Part shown: positions 37,170 through 45,833 of the stretch, in pieces | How the letters are laid out: every line of letters starts with the position of its first letter | Position numbering within the stretch: position 1 is the first letter of the stretch | The notes under the pieces: model-generated | Told to the model about the DNA's origin: nothing | The model's database searches: none | The model's input: only the letters and a program-made list of their open reading frames with translations | Position numbers and translations under genes: made by a program | Assembly (NCBI GenBank): GCA_021851335.1 | Contig: JAJZEA010000013.1 | Coordinates: forward strand, 1-64,000 | Source of the DNA: Acidobacteriota bacterium | GTDB lineage: Bacteria > Acidobacteriota > Terriglobia > Terriglobales > Acidobacteriaceae | Length of the DNA: 64,000 nt | Direction of reading: 5' to 3'

Positions 37170-37538
37170 CTAGACCTCCGCCAGTCCGAGCATCGCCAGC
37201 TTGTCCGCTAACGCCTCGCCATCAAACGGCTTCATCAGATACTCATCCGCCCCCGCATCCAGCGCACGCGTGATAAAGTCCGTCTCCGCCTCGGTCGTCA
37301 CCATCATCACCTTCATCTCCCGGCGACCCTCCGCGCGCAGATGCTGCAACAGCTCAAAGCCATCCATCACCGGCATATTCCAGTCCACCAGCGCCAGGTC
37401 AAAAGGCTCGCCTTCATGCACCGAATCCAGGCCCGCCTGACCATCCGCCGCTTCCACACACTCAATTCCGCGCTCCTCCAGCAGATCGCGCAGCACCGTT
37501 CGCACAAACCGCGAATCATCCACAATCAACGCTCGCAT
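37170..37538 (-). CDS. cheY: CheY-like single-domain response regulator
   Basis: 122 residues, one receiver domain. Phosphoacceptor Asp52 (LVDWNMPVMDG), acidic pair VDDS at 6-9, signalling Thr in MVTTEAE and Lys in LMKPFD. Receives phosphate from CheA. No flagellar motor genes lie nearby, so the output may be motility or another process. Confidence 0.93.
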   Translation of the reverse strand: MRALIVDDSRFVRTVLRDLLEERGIECVEAADGQAGLDSVHEGEPFDLALVDWNMPVMDGFELLQHLRAEGRREMKVMMVTTEAETDFITRALDAGADEYLMKPFDGEALADKLAMLGLAEV

Positions 37539-37561
37539 TCCTTCTCCTTTTTCCGCTCACC

Positions 37562-38077
37562 TCACGCCGCATCCAGACGCATCGGGTCCAGCCGTTCCGG
37601 ATTCAGCATCACCAGCAGCTTGTCGTTCAGCTTGTATGCTCCGGCAAACAACTCCTGCCGACGCTCGTCCAGAATGGACGGATTCTTCTCATAGTCCTTC
37701 GAGGAGACCGTCAACACCTCGCCCACCGCGTCCACCAGCAACCCAAAACATCCGTGCTCGCCCTCCAGCACCAGAATGTCCTGCGCCACCTCCTGCTCTT
37801 CCATCTCCAGCAACCGCCGCATCGCCACCGTCGTCAGCACATCTCCGCGATAATGCACCAATCCACCCACAAACTTTGGCGCCAGAGGCACCTGCTCCGG
37901 ATGCGCTCCACCCACAATCTCCAGAATGTGCGCAATCGGAACCCCAAACAGCGTCTCTCCAAGCTGCACTGAACAGACTTCGGTCAGCACTTCGCCTCGG
38001 TCGCGTTTGGCTCGCGCCGTCGTTCGCTTTTTGGACTGTCCCGCAGCCGTAGTTGGCCCATTCCCCGCTTCGCTCAT
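37562..38077 (-). CDS. cheW: CheW-like coupling protein
   Basis: 171 residues from ATG 38077, which overlaps the cheA stop by 4 nt (ATGA), a sign of translational coupling. A 30-residue charged N-terminal tail (KKRTTARAKRDRG) precedes the SH3-like CheW domain (LFGVPIAHILEIVG, FVGGLVHYRGDVLTTV, FGLLVDAVGEVL). Couples CheA to chemoreceptors. The basic tail is longer than in E. coli CheW. Confidence 0.93.
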   Translation of the reverse strand: MSEAGNGPTTAAGQSKKRTTARAKRDRGEVLTEVCSVQLGETLFGVPIAHILEIVGGAHPEQVPLAPKFVGGLVHYRGDVLTTVAMRRLLEMEEQEVAQDILVLEGEHGCFGLLVDAVGEVLTVSSKDYEKNPSILDERRQELFAGAYKLNDKLLVMLNPERLDPMRLDAA

Positions 38078-40374
38078 CGCACACCCTCCCCCACTCCCAT
38101 TGCTTCGATCGCCGATTCGCTCGACCATCCGCCCGTCATGCTCTCCGACATTCCTTCCATCGCCGTCTCAGGCAGTGCTTCCACTCCGCTCAGGCTCACC
38201 ACGCTGGTCACGGAATTCTTCAGCAGCGTCACGCCGTCGGCCAGCCGATTCGTGCCCGCTTCCTTCAACTCGCTGCCTGCCGCCACATCCAGCACCGCGC
38301 TCACCGCCAGTCCCACATGTCGGCTGCCATCGCGACAGACCACCACGGTCACCTGGCGCTCTTCGCCCTCGCTGACCGTCCCTGCCTCACGCAGGATTCC
38401 GCCTGCATCCTCGACCGGCAACAGTTGCCCTTCAAAGTTCAACACCGGTCGATACCCGATGTACTCCACCCGCGACATTGGAATTCGCTCGATCCGCAGC
38501 ACATCGCCCAGCACCACCGCCGCCTGCCGACCGCCCGCTTCCACCACCAGATATTCCGCACCCCGACCTTGCTCTTCATTCTGCTCTTCTTCGGCCGCTT
38601 CTTCCTGAGCATTCATCTGCACACCGGCTCGCGCCGCAATCGATCCAGGATCCAGAATCAGCGCCAGATTTCCGCTGCCCAGCACCGTCGCGCCGGTATA
38701 CAGCCCAATCGACTTCAACACCGTGCTCAGCGGCTTCACCACAATCTCTTCCGGATCCGCCAATCCATCCACTACCAGACCAAATCGACGGCCATCCACA
38801 TCCAGCACGGCAATGTAGTTGTCGCGATCCCGCCCCGGACGCGCGTCCAGACTCTGCTCCAGCATCCGCTCCAGAAAGACCAGCGGCAGCAGGTTCCCGC
38901 GCAGCCGATAAAGCGGCGCGCCCTCCATCCACTCGATCTCCTTGTCATAGCTATCCGCCGACAGATGCACCAGCTCTGACAGCGCTCCCTGCGGCAGCGC
39001 GAAGCTCTGACCACGGCTCTTCACAATCAGCGCCGGCACAATCGCCAGCGTGAGCGGAATGCGCAGCCGAAGCGTCGTTCCCTGCCCCGGCTTCGACTCC
39101 AGCTCCACCTTGCCGCCAATCTTCTCCACGTTCGTCCGCACCACATCCATGCCCACGCCGCGACCGCTCACATTCGTCACCGCGGCCGCGGTCGAAAACC
39201 CCGGCAAAAAGATCAGCTGCAACAGCTCGCGCTCGCTCAACTGCGCCGCCCGCTCTGCGGTAATCAATCCGCGCTCGATCGCCTTGCTGCGCACCTTGTC
39301 CACGCTGATCCCCGCGCCGTCGTCGGAGACTTCGATCATCACGTGGCTGCTCTCCTGATACGCCCGCAGCTTCAGCGTGCCTTCGGCATCCTTGCCCGCG
39401 GCCACACGCTCCTCCGGCGGCTCAATCCCGTGATCCATCGAGTTCCGCACAGCATGGGTCAGCGGATCCTTGATCGCCTCCAGCAGCGTCTTGTCCAGTT
39501 CCGTCTCCTGGCCCTCCATCACCAGCTTCACCTTCCGGTTCAGCATCTGGGAAAGGTCCCGGATAATTCGCGGAAACTTCGAAAACACATTCGACACCGG
39601 CTGCATGCGCGCCTTCATCACAGACTCGCGCAGGTCCGCCGTCACCATATCCAGCCGACGTGAGAGCAGCGTAAAGTTCGGCTGTTGCGCCGTCGCCTGC
39701 AATATCTGGTTCCGGGTCAGCACCAGCTCTCCCACCAGATTCATCATCCGGTTCAGCAGCGCCACATCCACGCGTAGCGTGCTGTCCGTTGCCGCCGTCG
39801 CGCCGGCCTTCGGCTTTTGCGCCTCAGACACCTCCTGCGGCGCGCTTGCTGCCGGGCTTGCTGCCGCCTTTGAGATTGTTTCCATCGGCTCCGGCACTGC
39901 GGCATGAGTTCCTGCCGCTGCTACCGGCTCTGGCGTCGCCTGCTTCTCCTGCGCAACACTGTGCGTACTCACCGTCTCCGGCGTTGCCGATTGTCCGTCC
40001 GGCACTTGCAGCGCCGTCAGCTTCTCGCGCAGAGCCAGGTCGTCGTCTTCCCCTTCGCCGCCGGTCTCCTCGACGGTCTTCAGAATCCCCCGCAGGCCAT
40101 CCAGCAGTTCCAGCAATCCTGTAATGATCGGCTGCGTCGCCACCAGCTTGCCATCGCGCAGCAAGCCCAGCAGATTTTCCCCCGTATGCGCCAGCTTTTC
40201 CAGCCGCTTGAAACCCAGAAAACCCGTCGTGCCTTTAATCGTATGGACCGAGCGGAAGATATCGCTCAGCAAATCCTTATCCTGCGGGCGTTCTTCGAGG
40301 TCCGTCAAGCATCGTTCCATCCTGTCCAGACCCTCCTGGCTTTCAATCAGAAACTCTCGTGTAAGATCGTCCAT
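38074..40374 (-). CDS. cheA: CheA histidine kinase, no P2 domain, two CheW-like domains
   Basis: 766 residues. P1/Hpt domain with phosphoryl His44 (SVHTIKGTTGFLGF). Residues about 115-205 are an Ala/Pro/Glu linker, so the CheY-binding P2 domain appears absent. Dimerisation P3 (LNRMMNLVGELVLTRNQILQ), HATPase P4 with HAVRNSMDHGIE, DDGAGI and GRGVGMDVV. Two CheW-like P5 units follow at about 470-600 and 625-760. First gene of the che operon, with SD-like GGAAAGG upstream of the ATG. No receptor gene in the window. Confidence 0.95.
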   Translation of the reverse strand: MDDLTREFLIESQEGLDRMERCLTDLEERPQDKDLLSDIFRSVHTIKGTTGFLGFKRLEKLAHTGENLLGLLRDGKLVATQPIITGLLELLDGLRGILKTVEETGGEGEDDDLALREKLTALQVPDGQSATPETVSTHSVAQEKQATPEPVAAAGTHAAVPEPMETISKAAASPAASAPQEVSEAQKPKAGATAATDSTLRVDVALLNRMMNLVGELVLTRNQILQATAQQPNFTLLSRRLDMVTADLRESVMKARMQPVSNVFSKFPRIIRDLSQMLNRKVKLVMEGQETELDKTLLEAIKDPLTHAVRNSMDHGIEPPEERVAAGKDAEGTLKLRAYQESSHVMIEVSDDGAGISVDKVRSKAIERGLITAERAAQLSERELLQLIFLPGFSTAAAVTNVSGRGVGMDVVRTNVEKIGGKVELESKPGQGTTLRLRIPLTLAIVPALIVKSRGQSFALPQGALSELVHLSADSYDKEIEWMEGAPLYRLRGNLLPLVFLERMLEQSLDARPGRDRDNYIAVLDVDGRRFGLVVDGLADPEEIVVKPLSTVLKSIGLYTGATVLGSGNLALILDPGSIAARAGVQMNAQEEAAEEEQNEEQGRGAEYLVVEAGGRQAAVVLGDVLRIERIPMSRVEYIGYRPVLNFEGQLLPVEDAGGILREAGTVSEGEERQVTVVVCRDGSRHVGLAVSAVLDVAAGSELKEAGTNRLADGVTLLKNSVTSVVSLSGVEALPETAMEGMSESMTGGWSSESAIEAMGVGEGVR

Positions 40375-40689
40375 GGCTGGCCTTTCCTGGGGTGGTGCTG
40401 CTTCCGGAGTGCTGTTGCTCCCTGGGATTGTGTAGCTACCGGGATGCTTTTACTTCGACGCACAAAGCTTTGCCCTTAGCCGCTGAACGGCAGAATCTGC
40501 CTTTACGCGTCGATCGTCCCTGCTGGCTTTATCGGTCGCGACGGACACAAACTTGAGTCCGGTCCATCAGCTTGCTTGCCGCGTTGGCTTGTCCGCGTTT
40601 ACGCTGGGTTTTTCCACCCATGCGAAAATCGAATCCGGAATCGAAAACACGAAATCGACTACGGAAATCGAAGACTGGTATCGAAGGCC
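40375..40689. other. Intergenic region between cheA and cdd (315 bp)
   Basis: Divergent promoter region for the che operon (minus) and the nucleoside operon (plus). No consensus promoter or FliA-type site stands out. The right part holds five ATCGA motifs with 12-14 nt spacing (40628-40684, listed separately). No RNA gene was recognised. Confidence 0.6.
40628..40684. repeat. Phased array of five ATCGA motifs upstream of cdd
   Basis: ATCGA begins at 40628, 40640, 40654, 40667 and 40680, spacing 12, 14, 13 and 13 nt. Most copies are preceded by A or GA and followed by A. The array ends 5 nt before the cdd start. It may be a binding-site array or a decayed tandem repeat. Confidence 0.55.
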
Positions 40690-41130
40690 ATGCCCATTCA
40701 CTCCGCCCCGACCGCTGACGCAAACCTCTCCGACGAAGGTCTGATGGCTGCGGCCATCGCCGCTGCCGCACACGCCTACGCGCCCTACTCCGGCTTTCGC
40801 GTGGGAGCCGCGCTTCGTCTCGCTTCCGGACAACTCGTCACCGGCGCCAATGTCGAAAACGTCAGCTTCGGACTCACCCTTTGCGCCGAACGCTCCGCTC
40901 TCGCCCGCGCCGTCGCCGAATTCGGCCCCACCATCCGCATCGCCGCCGTCGCTGTCGCCAACCTCAACCACGCCGCCAGCCCGCCCTGCGGTGCCTGCCG
41001 TCAGGTGCTCGCCGAATTCTGCTCACCCGAGGCACTGATCCACTTTCCCGCCCTCGACGAAGGCAAGCTGATCCAGCTCACCCGTCAATTCACCGACCTG
41101 ATGCCGTTCTCTTTTCATCTCAAGCCGTGA
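40690..41130 (+). CDS. cdd: Cytidine deaminase
   Basis: 146 residues from ATG 40690. Hydrolytically deaminates cytidine or deoxycytidine to uridine. Zinc site: FGLTLCAERSALARAV (CAE with catalytic Glu) and PPCGACRQVLAEF (two more Cys). Homotetrameric short-form length. The longer open frame to 40576 crosses the repeat array and lacks family sequence, so it was not used. First gene of the cdd-deoA-nupC operon; the stop overlaps a possible GTG start of deoA. Confidence 0.95.
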   Translation: MPIHSAPTADANLSDEGLMAAAIAAAAHAYAPYSGFRVGAALRLASGQLVTGANVENVSFGLTLCAERSALARAVAEFGPTIRIAAVAVANLNHAASPPCGACRQVLAEFCSPEALIHFPALDEGKLIQLTRQFTDLMPFSFHLKP

Positions 41131-41144
41131 CTCCGCAAAAACCC

Positions 41145-42512
41145 ATGCACCCCATCGATCTGATACGCAAGACCCGCGACCGCCAGCCTCTCACCGAAGC
41201 GGAGATCCATTTCCTCGTCGCCGGTGCCGCCGCCCAGTCCATCCCCGCCGAGCAGCTTGCCGCCTGGCTGATGGCCGTCCGTCTCAACGGACTCAGCCTC
41301 GACGAAATCCGCTCCCTCACCCTGGCCATGCGGGACTCCGGCGTTCGTTTCGATCCTCGTCCGCTGGGTAAAACCGCCGTCGACAAGCACTCCACCGGCG
41401 GCGTCGGTGACAAGACCAGCTTCCTCGTCGCGCCCATCGCCGCCGCCTGCGGCCTGCACGTGCCCATGATCAGCGGCCGCGCGCTCGGCCACACCGGCGG
41501 CACGCTCGACAAGCTTGAATCGATCCCCGGCTTCCGCACCGCGCTCACGCTCGAACAGCTTGCCGCAGCACTCCGCTCCGCCGGAGCCGCCATCGTCAGC
41601 CAGACGCTCGATCTTGTCCCCGCCGACCGCGTCCTCTACGCCCTTCGCGACCGCACTGCCACCGTCGAGTCGCCCGCGCTCATCTGCGCCTCCATCCTCA
41701 GCAAAAAACTCGCCGCCGGACTGGATGCGCTCGTTCTCGATGTCAAAACCGGCTCCGGAGCTTTTCTGCGTGATCCCGCCGAAGCCGAATACCTTGCCGC
41801 TCTGCTTGTCTCCACCGCCAACGCCGCCGGCACACGCACCATCGCCCTGCTCACCGACATGAGCCAGCCTCTTGGCTCCGCCGCCGGCAACTGGATCGAA
41901 CTCCTCGAAGCCCACAACCTGCTCCGTAACCAACGCTCCCCGCTCACTGAAGACCTTCGTACCCTCTCGCTTCACCTCGCCGCCTGGATGCTCCATCTCG
42001 GCGGCGTCGCCGACTCGCCCGCCTCCGGCTACTTCCGCGCCGAAGCCGCTCTCGCCGACGGCTCCGCGCTGGACCGCTTCCTCGCCATGATTGCTGCGCA
42101 GGGCGGCGATCTCACCATCTTCGACCACCCGGAAGCCTTCCATCGCCCTGCCGTCACCCACTCGCTCACCTCCACACGCTCCGGGCACATCACCGCCCAG
42201 GACACCACCACGCTCGGCTGGGCCGTCCAGCGTCTCGGCGCAGGCCGCGAAGTCACCGGCCAGGCCGTCGATCCACACGCCGGCATTCACTTCCACTTCC
42301 GCACCGGCGACCGCATCGCGCAAGGCCAGCCTCTGGCCACGCTCTACGCCTCCAGCTCCGGCCAGCTTGCCGAGGCCATCCCGCTTGTCGAGTCTGCGCT
42401 CATTTGGTCTGAATCAGGCACCGCCAGCGCTGTCGCCGCCGCGCCCATCGTCCAGCAGATCATCGATGCCCAGCGCGCTGCCGCCATCCTCGCGCCCATC
42501 GCAATGCGGTAA
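41145..42512 (+). CDS. deoA: Thymidine/pyrimidine-nucleoside phosphorylase
   Basis: 455 residues from ATG 41145 (MHPIDLIRKTRDRQ). A GTG at 41127 overlapping the cdd stop (GTGA) is an alternative coupled start. Phosphorolyses uridine or thymidine to base and sugar-1-phosphate. Conserved KHSTGGVGDKTS phosphate loop, SGRALGHTGGTLDKLESIPG, and LVLDVKTGSGAFL. A C-terminal domain with AQGQPLATLYAS follows. Full length. Whether it prefers thymidine (DeoA) or both (Pdp) is not decidable here. Confidence 0.94.
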   Translation: MHPIDLIRKTRDRQPLTEAEIHFLVAGAAAQSIPAEQLAAWLMAVRLNGLSLDEIRSLTLAMRDSGVRFDPRPLGKTAVDKHSTGGVGDKTSFLVAPIAAACGLHVPMISGRALGHTGGTLDKLESIPGFRTALTLEQLAAALRSAGAAIVSQTLDLVPADRVLYALRDRTATVESPALICASILSKKLAAGLDALVLDVKTGSGAFLRDPAEAEYLAALLVSTANAAGTRTIALLTDMSQPLGSAAGNWIELLEAHNLLRNQRSPLTEDLRTLSLHLAAWMLHLGGVADSPASGYFRAEAALADGSALDRFLAMIAAQGGDLTIFDHPEAFHRPAVTHSLTSTRSGHITAQDTTTLGWAVQRLGAGREVTGQAVDPHAGIHFHFRTGDRIAQGQPLATLYASSSGQLAEAIPLVESALIWSESGTASAVAAAPIVQQIIDAQRAAAILAPIAMR

Positions 42513-42547
42513 TCTAACTCCATCCCTGCAACTTCACGGAGACATAC

Positions 42548-43774
42548 TTGGCGCGATTCACCGGAATCCTCGGCCTGTTGGTCATCCTCTTTGCCGCCTG
42601 GCTTGGCTCCACCCAGCGCCGCTCCATCCGCTGGCGAACCGTTCTCTGGGGCATCGGACTCCAGTTCCTCTTCGCCTACGGCGTCCTGCGCTTCCAGTTT
42701 GGCCAGCGCGCCCTCGCCTGGGCTGGCGGCGTCATCAACAGTATGCTCGCCAGCACCTACGCCGGCACCACGCTTCTCTTCGGCGAGCTGGGCAAACAGA
42801 ACTCTTCCCTCGGAACCATCTTCGCCTTTCAGGTCCTGCCCACCATCATCTTCATCTCGGCCTTCTTCGCCGTCCTCTACCACATCGGACTCATGCAGTG
42901 GATCATCCGCGGCTTCGCCTGGGCCATGCAGCGCACCATGCGCATCTCCGGCGCCGAGAGCCTCAATGTCGCAGCCTCCATCTTCATGGGCCAGACCGAA
43001 GCTCCGCTCACCATCCGTCCATTCCTCGCCTCGGCCACGCGCTCGGAACTCATGACCATCATGACCAGCGGCATGGCCCATGTCTCCGGCGGCATCATGG
43101 CCGCCTACATCCTCAACGGCGTCGAGGCAAAACACCTGCTTGCCGCCGTCATCATGACCTCGCCCGGCACCATCGTCATGGCCAAGATGCTCGTCCCGGA
43201 GACCGAGACTCCCATCACCGACGGGCGCGTCACCCTGCCCGCCAGCGAAGAGCATCGCGAAGAAAATCTCCTCGGCGCCATCGCCCGCGGAACCATCGAC
43301 GGCGGCAAACTCGCCTTCAACGTCGGCATCATGCTCATCAGCTTCCTCGCTCTTGTCGCACTCGCCAACAGCCTGATGGCCTGGATTCACTCCGGCATCG
43401 GGTTCTTCCCTTCAAGCCTGAATCAGGTGATGGGATGGCTCTTCTCGCCCGTCGCATGGCTCATCGGCGTCCCCTGGCGCGACGCTCCTGCCATCGGTAA
43501 CCTCCTTGGAACCCGCATGGTCCTCAACGAAGTCATCGCCTACGTCGCGCTCGGCGCGCAAAAGGCAACTCTGCTTCCGCGCTCCTTCACCATCGCCACC
43601 TTCGCGCTTTGCGGCTTCGCCAACCTCGGCTCCATCGGAATGCAGATTGGCGGCATCGGCGCACTCATCCCGGAGCGCCGCAACGAACTCGCTCGCCTCG
43701 GCTTTCGCGCCATGCTCGCCGGAACGATGGCCAACCTGATGTCCGCCTCGATCGTCAGTTTGTTCCTTCACTAG
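42548..43774 (+). CDS. nupC: Concentrative nucleoside transporter (NupC/CNT family)
   Basis: 408 residues from a TTG start (GGAG 8 nt upstream). Cation-coupled uptake of nucleosides across the inner membrane. About nine hydrophobic helices. Family motifs: FGQTEAPL-like SIFMGQTEAPLTIRPF, MTSGMAHVSGGIMAAY, TRMVLNEVIAYVAL and ATFALCGFANLGSIGMQIGG. Third gene of the nucleoside salvage operon, so imported pyrimidine nucleosides feed DeoA and Cdd directly. Confidence 0.95.
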   Translation: MARFTGILGLLVILFAAWLGSTQRRSIRWRTVLWGIGLQFLFAYGVLRFQFGQRALAWAGGVINSMLASTYAGTTLLFGELGKQNSSLGTIFAFQVLPTIIFISAFFAVLYHIGLMQWIIRGFAWAMQRTMRISGAESLNVAASIFMGQTEAPLTIRPFLASATRSELMTIMTSGMAHVSGGIMAAYILNGVEAKHLLAAVIMTSPGTIVMAKMLVPETETPITDGRVTLPASEEHREENLLGAIARGTIDGGKLAFNVGIMLISFLALVALANSLMAWIHSGIGFFPSSLNQVMGWLFSPVAWLIGVPWRDAPAIGNLLGTRMVLNEVIAYVALGAQKATLLPRSFTIATFALCGFANLGSIGMQIGGIGALIPERRNELARLGFRAMLAGTMANLMSASIVSLFLH

Positions 43775-43776
43775 GG

Positions 43777-44452
43777 TCAGTTTGGATCTTCGCTCAGGCC
43801 AGAAGGCGCTACTTGCAACTCTGCATTCTCCGTTGTCGGCTCCTGCTTCACTCCATTTGGTTTGGATCTCTGGCCGTGCAACGTCTCACCGCGTTCAAGC
43901 ATGGCGACAAAACTTTCAATCTTCCGCGCACGCGTTTCAGCCTTTTTTGCGGCGCCAATGCGATACAACACCGCATAGCGGTTCGCCCCGGTCAAGGTTG
44001 CGAAGAATCTCGCCGCCTTTTCTATTTGCATCCAGAGCAGCTTGCAGATCGGGCGGCACGATCGCTCGGCTGGCAGGAGCATAGGCGGCATCCCAGCGCC
44101 CGTCGGCTTTGGCCGCTTCGATCACCGCCAGTCCAGCCGCGGTCATCCACCCGGCTTCGATCAGCTCGATCGCCCGTTTGCGATTCAACTCCGACCATTT
44201 GCTGCGAGCCTTGCGCGGCGTGAAGCGAATCAGCCACCACCGCTCGTCATATCGGGCAAGCTGACCATCGATCCAGCCGTGGCACAGAGCAGCATCGATG
44301 GCTTCGGCTTGGGTCAAGCTGAGAAGGCCCTACCCTTGCCTGGCAACCTTCAACCACAGACCTGGCGCGCTCCCGCGTTGGCTGTCGAGCCAGTGTACAA
44401 AGGCTGCGGCATCGGGAAAGCTGAGAACAGGCAAGCCCGCTTTGGTTTCCAT
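43777..44452 (-). pseudogene. YdeI/OmpD-associated (bacteriocin-protection) family gene, disrupted
   Basis: Three fragments together rebuild one YdeI-family protein of about 225 codons. Fragment 1 from ATG 44452 (ETKAGLPVLSFPDAAAFVHW) ends at an in-frame TAG (44330-44332), then the same frame continues with LTQAEAIDAALCHGWIDGQ. Homologues usually have Gly-Ser-Gly here, so TCG to TAG would explain the stop. A second lesion at about 44017-44021 (CTTTT run) shifts frame: ALDANRK continues in another frame as AARFFATLTGANRYAVLYRI to the stop at 43777. Total length is 3n+1, consistent with one extra base. Likely nonfunctional unless read through or a sequencing error. Confidence 0.8.
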
Positions 44453-44845
44453 GTTCAGGTCGTTTTCTTGCCCAGGATCAACCGCCGGCTTCCCTGAATA
44501 TCTGAGCTGGAACGATCCACCTGATTGGCAAGCCTTCCTGCGGCGTTTCACCGCAACTTTCCAACTAGCCCCTGCTTCCGTCGCCCTGCATCGAATTATT
44601 TGCCTTCATGCTATGCTCGAATTTGTCGAGATTTTGCCGTGTGCCTGGTATCGCAGCGTTACATCAAAGTAAGGATCACTCGTTACCAGATGATAAACTT
44701 TTTTACGTCATCCAGTTGAGAACAAAATTAATATACCCCCCCTACCCCCTTTCAATCATGTCAATAGCAAGAAACTAAACAGCATAAAAAACAAGTCGCA
44801 TATTTTCAATGATTTAACGTGAAGCCACCCGCACGTAAAACTGCA
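44453..44845. other. AT-rich intergenic region upstream of the YdeI pseudogene
   Basis: 393 bp without a convincing gene. About 44655-44820 is clearly AT-rich against the GC-rich background. It contains TTGACA on the minus strand (44763-44758) and TATATT (minus) near 44730, separated by G5-T-A-G7 (C7 at 44736-44742 and C5 at 44745-44749 on the plus strand). The 23-nt spacing is too long for a normal promoter. A small palindrome CTCGAATTTGTCGAG lies at 44615-44629. Confidence 0.6.
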
Positions 44846-45328
44846 TTACTTGTCACTGCGACGCGGCGAGCGATAGGCATCCAGCATCGCATTGGCGGTT
44901 CGCACCACGCGGTTCACAATCCGCACAGGACGAAGCACCGCCGACTCCACCACTTCCGCCGCATGTTGCACAGAGTCCAGTCCGGAGGCCAGCATTCCAT
45001 CCAGACGCACGGTCTGTCGATGTACGCGGTCCAGAATATCGGCCAGATTCCGGCGCAGCTCGGCCGTCTCGCTTCGGATGCCGTCGGTCAGCTCCAGCAG
45101 ATTGCTCGTCGCCGTCAGGAACTGTGGCGTCGAGCGCTCGATCAGCTCACGCGTCGACTGGATCAGCGGAACCACGGTGGCGCGAAAGTCCTCCGTCACC
45201 ACCAGCGCGGATTTGGCCGCGCGCCGCATAGAGATCAGTATGCCCAGCAGGACGCAGGCCTGCATGAAGACAGCAAAGCCGGTGAATGCGACAAAAACGA
45301 TCAGCAGAGTTTCGGTATTCCATTGCAT
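44846..45328 (-). CDS. DUF948/YtxG-like membrane protein
   Basis: 160 residues. One N-terminal transmembrane helix (LIVFVAFTGFAVFMQACVLLGILI), then a long amphipathic, coiled-coil-prone region with heptad-like Leu/Val spacing (TRELIERSTPQFLTATSNLL, LADILDRVHRQTVRLDG). A basic C terminus follows (RSPRRSDK). Resembles YtxG/DUF948 proteins, which pair with YtxH in Bacillus general-stress operons. The YtxH-like gene lies just upstream on the same strand (gap 118 nt). No enzymatic motif. Confidence 0.7.
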   Translation of the reverse strand: MQWNTETLLIVFVAFTGFAVFMQACVLLGILISMRRAAKSALVVTEDFRATVVPLIQSTRELIERSTPQFLTATSNLLELTDGIRSETAELRRNLADILDRVHRQTVRLDGMLASGLDSVQHAAEVVESAVLRPVRIVNRVVRTANAMLDAYRSPRRSDK

Positions 45329-45446
45329 AGGTCGTGCTCAAATGTGCCTGTGTGAGTCCTGCAAAACTGTCAGTGGAGCCGCAACCGTCTTCCCGATCAC
45401 GGCCCCGCAGAGTCCGCCCTGAGGATCAGGGTCAGCAAAAACACGG

Positions 45447-45833
45447 TTAGGACTCCGACGTTTCTCCGCCGGCCTGATACGCATGTTTCCCTGCTTCCAC
45501 CGCAGCCGAAACCCGCGTCGTCTGGTCGGTGACAAACGACTTGCTTTTGTCCACAAACTCTTCCCACTGCGCGCGGCCCTGCACCACAGCCTCCTTGCCG
45601 CGCTGCGTAAACTCGGTTGCCTGCGATTTCCCCCGCTCCACGAATGTTCCCACCTGATCGGCCGCCTCACGCGCCTTCACGCGCAGCAGTTCGGAGCCTT
45701 CCTTGGCGGAAGAAACCAGGGTTTCGCGCGTTTCGCGTCCGCTCTTCGGCGCATACAGAACGCCAACCAGAGCGCCCAATCCAATACCGGCCAAAAACCA
45801 GCCGAGAGATGCATTTTGATTGTCAGAAGCCAT
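45447..45833 (-). CDS. YtxH domain protein
   Basis: 128 residues from ATG 45833, with AGGAG 8 nt upstream. N-terminal Gly-rich membrane segment (LGWFLAGIGLGALVGVLYAPKSGRETRE) is the YtxH signature. The rest is helical and charged (AREAADQVGTFVERGKSQAT), like stress-associated LEA/YtxH proteins. Paired with the DUF948-like gene downstream. A 26-bp tandem repeat lies 150 bp upstream. The longer open frame to 46052 covers that repeat and is not needed. Confidence 0.85.
   Translation of the reverse strand: MASDNQNASLGWFLAGIGLGALVGVLYAPKSGRETRETLVSSAKEGSELLRVKAREAADQVGTFVERGKSQATEFTQRGKEAVVQGRAQWEEFVDKSKSFVTDQTTRVSAAVEAGKHAYQAGGETSES

Noticed and set aside
40375-40500. FliA (sigma-28) promoter for cheA
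   Set aside because: A TAAA is present but no GCCGATAA at the right distance.
44655-44820. tRNA or small RNA gene in the AT-rich patch
   Set aside because: No cloverleaf, no terminator hairpin with T run.
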